A stretch of 64,000 nucleotides of DNA from Gentiana macrophylla. Taxonomy: Eukaryota > Streptophyta > Magnoliopsida > Gentianales > Gentianaceae. Location: positions 107,751,845 through 107,815,844 of the forward strand of contig CM047805.1 of the NCBI GenBank assembly GCA_026214975.1. Direction: 5' to 3'. Below the pieces are notes generated by a model, which worked only from the letters and a program-made list of their open reading frames with translations, was not told where the DNA came from and did not search any database. Each line of letters opens with the position of its first letter. The first letter of the stretch is position 1. A program made the translations under genes and the position numbers. This document shows positions 49,930-58,730 of this stretch, in pieces.

Positions 49930-50664
49930 AGTGCATCCTCAAAGAAAGTCTTTTCTGAGAGTGACCTTAAGAAGCTTCCATTTCCACCGAGGAAGAGCAA
50001 CATTCCCTTGAGTGAGGACAAAAAGTACAAAAAGGTGCTGAACCTTTTGAAAAATACTCAGGTAAATATTCCATTATCAGATGTCTTGGTTGAAATGCCT
50101 AAGTATACAAAATTTATCAAGGATGTTGTTTCTTCGAAAAGGAAGTTGTCAGACATGGAAAGGAAAATTGGTGAGGATTGCTCCATGATTAATTATGAAG
50201 ACTTACCAATTAAAAGAGGTGACCACAGCAAGTTCGTACTTACAGATTAATGGGAGGTCTAGTCTTCCCTAATTCTTTGTGTGATCTAGGTGCCTCTATA
50301 AGTCTTATGCCAATGTCGTATGCAAGCAAACAAATGGTTTACAAAGCCTTCTAGAACCCACTACTATGAGTTTACAATTGATAGATCTTCTAAGAAAGCT
50401 TCAGGATCCCGAAAGACGTTTTGGTTGATTGATAGATTTACCTTTCCAATCGATTGGTATGTTTTAGATATGGAGAAAGATGAAAACGTCCCCTCTGAAT
50501 CTTGGAAGACCTTTCTTATCTACACTAGAGCCCTCATCGATTGCGATGGTGGGCAAGTGACTATCCGAGTTGGTGATCAAGAGGTGAGTTACAATGTCTT
50601 AAAGTCCATTCAAGTACCTCTCGGCCCTCCAACCGGCTTTTCCATTGATTATATGACGAGATGA
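49930..50664 (+). pseudogene. Athila protease region
   Basis: The pre-protease segment (KKVFSESDLKKLPFPPRKS, then VEMPKYTKFIKDVVSSKRKL at about 50090) is typical of Athila polyproteins. The active site LCDLGASISLMP is at about 50278-50313, out of frame with both neighbours by small indels. The C-terminal part (WYVLDMEKDENVP, then ALIDCDGGQVTIRVGDQEVS, 50455-50590) is open. The GRPFL motif of the family is altered to ESWKTFL. Confidence 0.82.
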
Positions 50665-50904
50665 TTTCACCGATTATATGGATAAGCAAGTCATGGTCGT
50701 AGAAGTTTAATATGAGCGATTGGTTGATAATCTAAATACTCATGGTGTGGTCAATCTAGATCAGCTAGCAGCTGATTTTGAGGAAGAACTGTTGAGAGGA
50801 GAAGTTGAGGCGGTGGGACCACTGAGTAAGCTCAGTGATGTTGAGTTGAAAGGTGGAGATCTTAAGTCAAGTTTGGAAGACCCCCCTGCTGAGTTCTGAA
50901 GCCG

Positions 50905-52014
50905 TTGACCAAACATCTAAAGTATGTGTTTTTAAGAGAAGGCGACAAGCTTCCGTTAATCATATCCGCCAAGCTGTCTCGTATAGAGGAGATGAAATTG
51001 ATCATCTTCTTGAAACGAAATGAAAAAGCTTTTGGTTGGCAAGTAGGAGATATCCGAGGAATATCTCCTGACATCTGCATGCACAAGATCAAGACGAATG
51101 AGGGTGCAAAATGTGTACGACAGCCGCAGAGGAGGCTCAACCCTCATATGCAAGAAGTCGTAAAAAAGGAAATCATCAAACTTCTAGACATGGGAATCAT
51201 TTATTCCATCGCGGATAGTGAATGGGTTTCCCCAACCCAAGTAGTTCCCAAGAAAGGAGGAATTACGATTGAGAAGAATGAGAAGGGAGAGGAAATAGCC
51301 TTGAGACTTGTCACTGGTTACAGAGTCTGCATCGATTATCGAAAGCTCAATGAGGTAACCATGAAAGACCACTTTCCCCTTCCATTCATTGATCAGATGC
51401 TTGAGCGTCTGGCGGGGCACACATTCTATTGCTTTCTGGATGTTTATTCAGGATATTTCCAGATACCCATTGATCCAGCTGACCAAGAGAAAACCACTTT
51501 TACCTGTCCTTATGGTACATTCGCCTACAGGCGAATGCCATTTGGTCTCTGCAATGCCCCAGCCACATTTCAGAGATGTATGATGGCCATCTTTGACGGG
51601 CTGGTAGAAAAGTGTATGGAAATATTCATGGACGATTTTTCGTTTTTGGTCAATCTTTTCGATGATTGCCTTGACAACCTTGACCAAGTGTTATCAAGAT
51701 GTGTGGAAAAGAACTTAGTGCTCAATTGGGAGAAATGCCATTTCATGGGAGATGAAGGAATAGTTCTTGGCCACAAAATCTCCGCCAAAGGAATAGAAGT
51801 TGACAGGGCAAAAGTAGAAGCTATCGAGAAGATGAGTTATCCTAAGAATGTGTGTGAAGTGAGAGGTTTTCTTGGACATGTCGGTTTCTACAGAAGATTC
51901 ATTCAAGACTTCTACAAGATAGCCAAGCCCCTGTCTACTTTACTTAAGGACGACTTGTATTCAATTTCGATGAAAACTGCAAGCAAGCGTTTGAGGAGCT
52001 CAAAAATCGTTTAA
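50905..52014 (+). CDS. Athila reverse transcriptase domain (open stretch of broken pol)
   Basis: 369 continuous codons covering the whole RT core. [10 protein letters not shown] leads in; fingers carry [20 protein letters not shown] and [13 protein letters not shown]; palm motifs are [52 protein letters not shown] and [13 protein letters not shown]. The catalytic FMDDFS box (about 51629) keeps both Asp residues. The thumb has [16 protein letters not shown] and [14 protein letters not shown] frameshift near 51950 ends it. This is the best-preserved RT in the window, in the same frame as gag. Confidence 0.93.
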   Translation: MTKHLKYVFLREGDKLPLIISAKLSRIEEMKLIIFLKRNEKAFGWQVGDIRGISPDICMHKIKTNEGAKCVRQPQRRLNPHMQEVVKKEIIKLLDMGIIYSIADSEWVSPTQVVPKKGGITIEKNEKGEEIALRLVTGYRVCIDYRKLNEVTMKDHFPLPFIDQMLERLAGHTFYCFLDVYSGYFQIPIDPADQEKTTFTCPYGTFAYRRMPFGLCNAPATFQRCMMAIFDGLVEKCMEIFMDDFSFLVNLFDDCLDNLDQVLSRCVEKNLVLNWEKCHFMGDEGIVLGHKISAKGIEVDRAKVEAIEKMSYPKNVCEVRGFLGHVGFYRRFIQDFYKIAKPLSTLLKDDLYSISMKTASKRLRSSKIV

Positions 52015-52470
52015 TATCTGCTCCAATTCTTATATCGCCTGACTGGAACTTACCTTTTGAGCTTATGTGCGACGCATCAAACTATGATGTTGGTGCGGTC
52101 TTAGGGCAAAGGCTTAACGGGAAATTCTAGCCTATCTATTATGCTAGTCACACATTGAACCCCTCTCAAGTTAACTACACGACCACTGAAAAGGAATTAT
52201 TGGCCGTAGTCTTTGCTATGGACAAGTTTCGTAGTTACTTGTTAGGAGCTCAAGTAGTTGTGTGGGTGATCACGCTTTGCTTTCGCGATGTCGATGACTA
52301 AGAAAGAGGCTAAACCGCGCTTACTACGTTGGATCTTGACCTACACAGGAGTTTGGCGTCCAAATTAAAGACAAAAAGGGTAGTGAAAACGTCGTGGCGG
52401 ATCACGTCTCGAGAATGTTAAGTGAGGAAAAGGATGATCCAGATGATATAGATCTTTACTTTCCTCTAGA
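51960..52470 (+). pseudogene. Athila RNase H, several breaks
   Basis: In a shifted frame: [33 protein letters not shown] (about 52050), [20 protein letters not shown] (52135), LLAVVFAMDKFRSYLLGAQV, then broken text near 52260-52340 where the TDH motif is expected. [13 protein letters not shown] can be made out near 52380-52420. TAG at 52128-52130 replaces the Gln usually found before PIYYASH. Confidence 0.8.
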
Positions 52471-52479
52471 GAACATTAT

Positions 52480-53500
52480 GCTTATCGACGGCTGTCCTCC
52501 CGATGTTCCATGGTATTCTTCCATTGTCAATTACCTTCATGCCCGTTATCTCGATCCAGAAATGTCTTATTAGGAGAAGAAAAAGTTCTTCTCTGATTTG
52601 AAATCTTTCGTTTGGGATGAACCTTATCTTTTTAAGATCTGTAAAGATGGTTTGCTCGTAAGATGTGTTCCGAGAATGCAGGCGTGATATTATTGAGCGG
52701 CCCACAGTGGACCCACTTTGGAGGTCACTTTGGTCCCTGGAAAACCGTTGCTAAGATTTTCCAATCCGGTTTCTTTTGGCCTCGATCTTTAAAGATCTGA
52801 AGCTTTACGTAAAGCGTGTGATAGATGCCAAAGAACCGGTACTCTGACAAGGCGTTTTGACATGCCTTTGACACCCATCTTAGAATGCGAAGTCTTTGAT
52901 GTATGGGGTATCGATTTTATGGGACCATTCCCATCTTCTTGTGGTAACAAATACATCTTTGTCTGCGTGGATTACGTGTCAAAATAGGTGGAGGCTCAAG
53001 CCACTCCTCATAATGATCATAAGACTGTCATGAAATTCTTAAAGAAGAATATCTTCGTGAGGTTTGGATGTCCACGTGCCTTGATCAGTGATGAAGGGAC
53101 GCATTTCTGCAACCGACCCCTAGAGAAAGTTCTTGAAAAGTATGGTGTTCATCACAAGACTGGCACACCATATCATCCGATGACTAGTGGTCAGGTTGAA
53201 AGGAGCAACCAAAGTATAAAGAAAATCCCGAAAAGGCAGTTACTTGATCATAGAAAGATTGGAGTTTGAAATTGGATGACGTACTATGGGCATATAGAAC
53301 CGCCTATAAGACTCCTATGGGTACATCTCCATATCAAATGGTTTATGGTAAGCCATGTCATCTGCCAGTCGAGTTAGAGCACAGAGCTTATTGGGCTACA
53401 AAATTTACGAACTTTGATTCCCAATCTTGTGGTAAGCACCGATTGCAGTGAGATTGCATGAGTTGGACGAATTGGACTCCAGGCCTACGAAAGCGCCAGG
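52480..53500 (+). pseudogene. Athila integrase, broken
   Basis: The N-terminal part is damaged (TAG at 52571-52573 after MSY; HHCC region disturbed, 52680-52830). The catalytic core is clear: [20 protein letters not shown] (52887, Asp), VDYVSK then TAG (52985-52987, Trp in the other copy), CPRALISDEGTHFCNRP (second Asp) and GQVERSNQ (53190, catalytic Glu present). [20 protein letters not shown] and [18 protein letters not shown] follow in another frame. Confidence 0.85.
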
Positions 53501-53515
53501 ATTAGTAAAGATAAG

Positions 53516-54073
53516 ATGAAGCTACTCCACGATGCTAAGATTAAGAAAAGAGAATTCCACGTCGGCGAACAAGTTCTTCTATACAATTTTAGGTTACATT
53601 TGTTTCCTGGAAAGTTGAGGACACGTTGGTCCGGTCCCTTCGAGATTCTCCAAATCATTCATGGAGGCTTTCTAGAACTTCGTGGTTATAGCGGTAAACC
53701 GTTTCGAGTGAATGGTCAAAGGTGCAAGCACTATATTGGTGAACCTAAAGAGAAACCTTTGATTGTTCGTTTCCTCGATATCCTCGGGTGTGGTGCTACA
53801 CAAGTCGATGAATTTGACGAGTTTTCACCCGACCTGTTTTCAGAGGATGACGGTAGTGGTCGATCTGAAGAAGTTCTAGCATGTAGTTGGGATATGGAAG
53901 AGTTTGAGAGGGAGCGTCAGCTGAAACGTCATCAGAAGATTCAGAAGAAGAAGTCAACCATGGGGAAGTTTCAGCGTGTTTGGAAAGCTATTAAAGGTTT
54001 TACCCGTGTGTTGGAGTCTTTGTTTACTGTGACCAAACTCACTCGACCAAAGTCTAGACGAGGTAGTGGCTAG
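53516..54073 (+). CDS. Athila integrase C-terminal region and acidic/basic tail
   Basis: 185 open codons. VGEQVLLYNFRLHLFPGKLR and RWSGPFEILQIIHGGFLELR are the SH3-like DNA-binding end of integrase (GPF motif), closing with VNGQRCKHYIGEP. An acidic stretch (EFSPDLFSEDDGSG) and a basic tail (KKKSTMGKFQRVWKAIKGF) follow before TAG at 54073. It belongs to the pol polyprotein, whose frame is broken just upstream, so the first Met is not a true start. Confidence 0.75.
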   Translation: MKLLHDAKIKKREFHVGEQVLLYNFRLHLFPGKLRTRWSGPFEILQIIHGGFLELRGYSGKPFRVNGQRCKHYIGEPKEKPLIVRFLDILGCGATQVDEFDEFSPDLFSEDDGSGRSEEVLACSWDMEEFERERQLKRHQKIQKKKSTMGKFQRVWKAIKGFTRVLESLFTVTKLTRPKSRRGSG

Positions 54074-54147
54074 CAGAAAGGTCAAATGGCCTGATCCAGG
54101 CTGAGCTTAAACGGTGTCGAGCTAACGACATTAAACAAAAGCGCCAA

Positions 54148-54161
54148 TAGGAGGCATCCTA
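54148..54161 (+). other. Post-pol stem-loop, copy 1
   Basis: TAGGA-GGCA-TCCTA, preceded by AACAAAAGCGCC. A related hairpin (TGGG-AGGCAA-CCCA after AAAAAAGCGCTTGG) occurs at 54728-54741. The loop word AGGCA is kept while one stem pair changes from A-T to G-C. Confidence 0.6.
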
Positions 54162-54727
54162 GATATCGTTAGTTTTAGTCATTTTTGTTTTGTGCTTTTG
54201 TAGTTTAGTATTTAAGTTTAGCTTACTAAGTTTGGTTTTTTTATATATCTGTCAGTTAGTTGTGCTTTCTAGATATGGATTTGGAGTTCTACCGGAGGAG
54301 TTGCCTTTCCTTAGGAGGATCCCACTTATAACCAGTAGATGATGGACCGGGAGGGACTATAGTTTTGCACGTAGACTTTGACATTAGTACCAGCGTCAAG
54401 GCTGTCACCTATGTTCTCATTGTTCCCGCTGTTCGGGAGGTGGAGACTTCACTCTTGAGGAGTTACTGGAGGGCATGGGGCGTCCGTACCACGATCCTCA
54501 ATGATCCGATCTTTGACATTTGCGCGCTAGTCTTTGCAAGCTGAACATTTTCGAGGTGTTGATGTAGCTGGTGAGGATTGGGGTTTGCAAGATGAGTATG
54601 ACTTCCCTCCGGCGATTGACATGCTCCGCCGTCTTATTCGAGTGATAGATTGGTCGGCCGTTCACGATGACTAGCGTTCTTAAGTTGTTTCGTCGAAGCG
54701 AACGACGTAAAACAAAAAAGCGCTTGG

Positions 54728-54741
54728 TGGGAGGCAACCCA
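54728..54741 (+). other. Post-pol stem-loop, copy 2
   Basis: TGGG, loop AGGCAA, CCCA. The GGGAGGCAACCC word after integrase is a recurrent feature of Athila-type elements; here it is present twice, 580 bp apart, each time after a GTCGA...AACGAC sequence. Confidence 0.6.
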
Positions 54742-54895
54742 TTGCTTTTCTATTTGTTTTTACCTATTTTCTAGTAATTTTAGGTACTTCGTTGATTTTC
54801 ATTTGTATTTTTGAAGTTTTAATTAAGTTATAGAGAAAATGCAAGTTTGGATTTAAACCGTATGAAATTTTATATTTTTTTGCATTTTTACGTTG

Positions 54896-55146
54896 GGCGC
54901 CCGTCCGAAGCTCAGGCGCCCGTCCGCCATGCACAATTATTGAGCGAGTGTCCAACATTCTTGGGCGCCCGTCTGCGAAACTCCTCCCAACGCTGTATGT
55001 GAATTGAGCATCCGGGCGGCGTCTGCTTAAATGGGCGCCCGTCCGATTCATATGACCTCGAGATGGGCGCCCGTCCGGTTTCATCTGTTCTTCATTGGGC
55101 GCCCGTCCGGTTATGTGGACGCCCGTCCCAGACTCATCTATATATA
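54896..55146 (+). promoter_or_regulatory. Internal promoter-like region: GGCGCCCGTCCG array and TATA box
   Basis: GGCGCCCGTCCG or close variants start at 54896, 54915, 54964, 55015, 55034, 55066, 55098 and 55118. Spacings among the last ones are 19, 32, 32 and 20. TATATATA (55139-55146) follows directly, and the env-like ATG is at 55716. The motif and TATA arrangement copies that of the LTR, so transcription of the 3' ORF from its own promoter is plausible. Confidence 0.6.
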
Positions 55147-55715
55147 CTCCTCCACGCATGAACCTTCATTTTTTCAGATTTCAAAACCGCAACACCGACT
55201 TTTGCCCTCCTCTCCACCTAAAATCTTGATTTACACCATTTCGAGCGATTCAAAGTGCTATAGGCGCTTTTGATCCCTTCTCTTCGATTTTCAAAGCCAA
55301 ATTCCCCAACACACCATCTTTTTGGAGAATCAGGACCCTTTGTAGTCCGACTTTTTGGGAAAAAAAATCCGATTTTGGGAGCCAATTCGGTGTTGTTTGG
55401 ACTAATCTTCATCTCGATCAGCATCTACTCATCTTACTCGGTAAGTTAGTAACAACTTTTCTCGTTTTTGTTCACGTTTTTATGAGTTCGATCTTTGGGT
55501 CGGCTCGTTCACTTGAGTATCACCTTATTTGTTTTCTTTCTTTCATTTTGTTTCTTCCTTCTTGCTTTGGTTGGTCTTTGTGATGATGATGTGGATGATG
55601 AATGGGTTGGTTAATGATAATGGATGGTTGTGGTTAATTTGAAATCCCGATTTGGATGTTAAACGGGTACCTTGTTTTGTTTTGGGATTGTTGCGGTTTA
55701 GTCTAGGATTGCATA

Positions 55716-57221
55716 ATGGTTCATAAGAAGGCGGTGGTGAAGAGACATGGTAAGGAAGTGGCTAGGGAGGCCGGGAAGAAGCGTAAAGAGTCTGATCCTA
55801 CCTTAGTTGATCCGAACCGGGGTGTTAGCATTCGAGAACAACCTCATAGAGCCACCCAAACTAGGACTACTTTGAGGGATGAGCCAACCTCGGGGTCTGA
55901 GACGGTTGAAGATGTACCATTGGCAAGGATGCATAGGGTTCCCCGAGGTGGAGGTTCGTCTAGGGCTGAGGACACTGTAGATGCTACCCGGGAAGAGGAA
56001 CCGGTTGAACCTAGGGCTGCAGAACCAAGAAAGAAAGCCAAAACCGTACCCCCTATGCCTATGCCTCGTAGATTCGTGAACCCTAGGGCCCACGACGCGT
56101 ATACCAAACACTATTTCTCGAGGACTATGTTGATAGAGAGAGCTACATTGGAAGCTAAGGTCGATCCAGGGTTCGTCAAACTATTGAAGGATCGGAAATA
56201 GGACGCCTTGATGACTATCCCGACTACCCCGGTAAATGGTTCCCTAGTTCGAGAATTTTACGCTAATTGCTCGGAAACCAACTCTGAGACGGGAGTAGTT
56301 ATGGTTCGAGGGGTGCAAGTTCCTTTTTCGGCGGATGTGATTAATCAGAAGTATAAGTTTGTGGCTTTTGAGGGACGAGATTATAAGGAGGAGATTGTAC
56401 ATAGACAGAGTTTGGGGCAGGATCCTTTGGAGGAGTTACGGTTGAGAGTTTGCCCGGAGGTGGCTTGGACATTGCGGCCGGGTGGAGACCGGAAGGAGTT
56501 AGTCACCACTACCTGGACGGAGGATTGGAAAGTCCAGTGTAGGTTTATTCAGAGTCGGTTGTTGCCTAAGAACAACTTGACACATTTCCATATTGGTGAC
56601 CTAGGCATGCTTTATGCTTTGACATTTGGCCTAAATGTGGATGTGGGACAAGCTTTATACGACGAGATATCTATCAACAAGAAGGTTTATACGCGGAGCT
56701 TGATCGTCCCTCACTTGATTCATAGTCTATGTCTGGATGCCGGTGTGCCTGAGTATGGAGCGGATCATAGACCGAAGAACCCGAGGCCTATACAGCGAGA
56801 GAAGGGTAAGTCTTCTGGTCAGTCTGAGTCGGGGGCAACGCAGGAGCCTGGTTCGTCATCAGCACCGCCGCGAGTATCCTCCCTTCCCACTTTATCTCCC
56901 TCAGTCCGGATGAGGCTGAGTATGGCCAACAGTGTCAGGACCTGGATGGAGGATATTCGGACTTCTCAAAACAATATTCTGACAGTTTTGAAGTGTATGA
57001 GTGAGGGCCGGCCTATCCGAGACGACAGAATCTTCGCTCCGAGCGTTATTGATTTCACTTATTCAGATGTGATTGAGCAGGCCATTACGGATGTTCTTCA
57101 GGAGTCTGCGTCATCTTCAGAGGAGGAGCAGTCTGACTCAGCAGAGAGGCCTACGGCACCACAATCTAGACCCTCTTCTGATCCTCCGACTAATGATTCT
57201 ACGGCTCCGGGGCAGCCTTGA
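55716..57221 (+). CDS. Athila 3' (env-like) ORF, one in-frame TAG
   Basis: 502 codons in one frame, interrupted only by TAG at 56199-56201. The N-terminus is basic (MVHKKAVVKRHGKEV, then REAGKKRKES) followed by an acidic/Arg-rich part. The central domain (NGSLVREFYANCSE, VMVRGVQVPFSADVINQKY, WKVQCRFIQSRLLPKNNLTH, IGDLGMLYALTFGLNVDVGQ) matches the plant Transposase_32-like family of Athila 3' ORFs. The C-terminus is Ser/Pro/Glu-rich. I see no signal peptide or membrane segment, so the env label is positional. A GC-richer codon use separates it from its AT-rich surroundings. Confidence 0.8.
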
Positions 57222-58690
57222 TCTTATTTCTTCCTTTTCGATTTTGATTTGTCCTAGATCTGTGGATCAGATATTTTATCTACTTTTGATTACGTGATTC
57301 ATTGTATTTCGCATTTAGCTACTATTTATTATTTCCGATGGATCATGTAAGCCATAAGGCATTCGCATTTTCGTTTCTACTCTGTTTCAACTTTTGGATG
57401 TATTGAATGTTTATCTTTTGCTATTACTCGATTTTGATATCTCTTTTCATTCTGGTATAATTCCCCGTTTTCCCCGAGATGTTTCCGTGTTTTTCAAGTC
57501 GTGCAGGTGTATTTCTAGCGGTTTTGTCGAGCTACATTGTAAGGTTACGAGTTCTAAGTGTCACTATGTAGGCTCCGGCTTTACCGACGATTCGCGTAAC
57601 GATTTCAATCAGCTAAGTCTTTTCCCTTTTCTTTCGTTCTGCACAACATGAGGACATGTTGATCTTTTTAGTGTGGGGGAGGGGAATAATTTGATATGTA
57701 TCTACACATTTGCTTAATTCATTTTGATTCTATGCAAACTGAGCTAAAAATGAGCTAGAATTTTCAAAATTTTCCGACATTTCTGTTTTTGTTTTGTCCC
57801 GAGTAGGCAATTCAATTCAATGTTCGTTATTTTTATAGTCATTCAAGCTATATATCATATGTTTGATAAGTTAGTTGTTTCACCTGAGATCTATTTTTCA
57901 CGAGCCATAGTGAATGATGAGCTAATTTACAAAGTTATACCCCTTTTTGATTAGTGATTTTTGTTATCTTATAAGTAATGTGCTCAGTGCTACGTATATA
58001 TCTTGAGATGTATGATAGTTTGTATTTAGATCCGGAGTATGTTATACTATGAATATCTAAGGTTTGAATGTGATAAGTAACACGTAACTTATTGTCAAAT
58101 GAAAAAGTTGAGTTTATAATGAGGTAATTGGGTGTGTCGAAAGCTAGTCGATGATTTGAGTGCGATAGGGTATACCACGTATGTCCTATACCACTATGAT
58201 GACTAAAAGCTCACGACAGTCAGGAAAAGCTACCCTATGATTTGAGTAAGGTAGGGTGTTATCCCGAAACATCCTATTCTACTATGACGGGTAAAAGCTC
58301 ATTCTGATGTGTGTTTAAAGTGAAGTAGTTAAATCAACTAAAGAATTGGTATGAAATGAATGAAAGACTAAGTTATCGTCTATCTTGTTCCCAGTATAAA
58401 CTGATAGATATGCTGTAGGGATTATCCTCTAAGTGTTTCAGAAAGGTCCTAGATGCCTTCTATCATCCTTTTCGGGATATGTCACGTTTGTAGGGTACAC
58501 CTTATAAGTGTCATTTATTTCTAGTCTACGAGGGGGTATTAGCTAGTTTTGCTTTGAGTTACTCAAGTTTGGATTTAGTGGAAGTTTTCTATGGCTTTGC
58601 ACACACACAATGGTGAACTTCTGATTTATTGGATCTTTGATATATCGTTTGAGATGTCTATCTTTTTTTTCGAGCCCTAATTTTCGTTTT
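57222..58690 (+). other. 3' untranslated region of the second Athila element
   Basis: About 1.5 kb without a credible gene. It contains two copies of the ~60-bp motif shared with 29541-29600 (58153-58212 and 58239-58300). The frame at 57394-57651 has no recognisable similarity. Confidence 0.6.
58153..58300 (+). repeat. Tandem pair of the conserved Athila 3' motif
   Basis: Copies at 58153-58212 and 58239-58300, each GATTTGAGT...TCCTAT...CTATGA...AAAAGCTC. They differ at about a third of the middle positions but keep ends and length. Copy 1 can pair GGTATA with TATACC around CCACGTATGTCC. Confidence 0.65.
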
Positions 58691-58691
58691 G

Positions 58692-58730
58692 TTTTGCTCG
58701 GGACGAGCAAAAGCTTAAGTGTGGGGGAGT
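58692..58730 (+). other. Pre-PPT stem-loop and polypurine tract
   Basis: TTTTGCTCG (58692-58700), loop GGA, CGAGCAAAA (58704-58712): a perfect 9-bp stem. AAGTGTGGGGGAGT (58717-58730) is the PPT and abuts the 3' LTR. Confidence 0.8.

Larger units (their letters stand above)
54074..55715 (+). other. Spacer between pol and the env-like ORF, with hairpins and motif array
   Basis: It holds two related stem-loop motifs (54120-54165 and 54695-54745), a non-coding block between them with some pol-like or env-like debris (TTILNDPIFDICALVFAS, 54490-54540), an array of GGCGCCCGTCCG motifs (54896-55130) and a TATA box. The minus-strand frame at 54764-55159 is a translation of the motif array, not a gene. 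Confidence 0.65.

Noticed and set aside
54764..55159. 131-codon minus-strand frame
   Set aside because: Covers the GGCGCCCGTCCG array and its leader; repetitive Arg/Pro-rich translation with no family resemblance.
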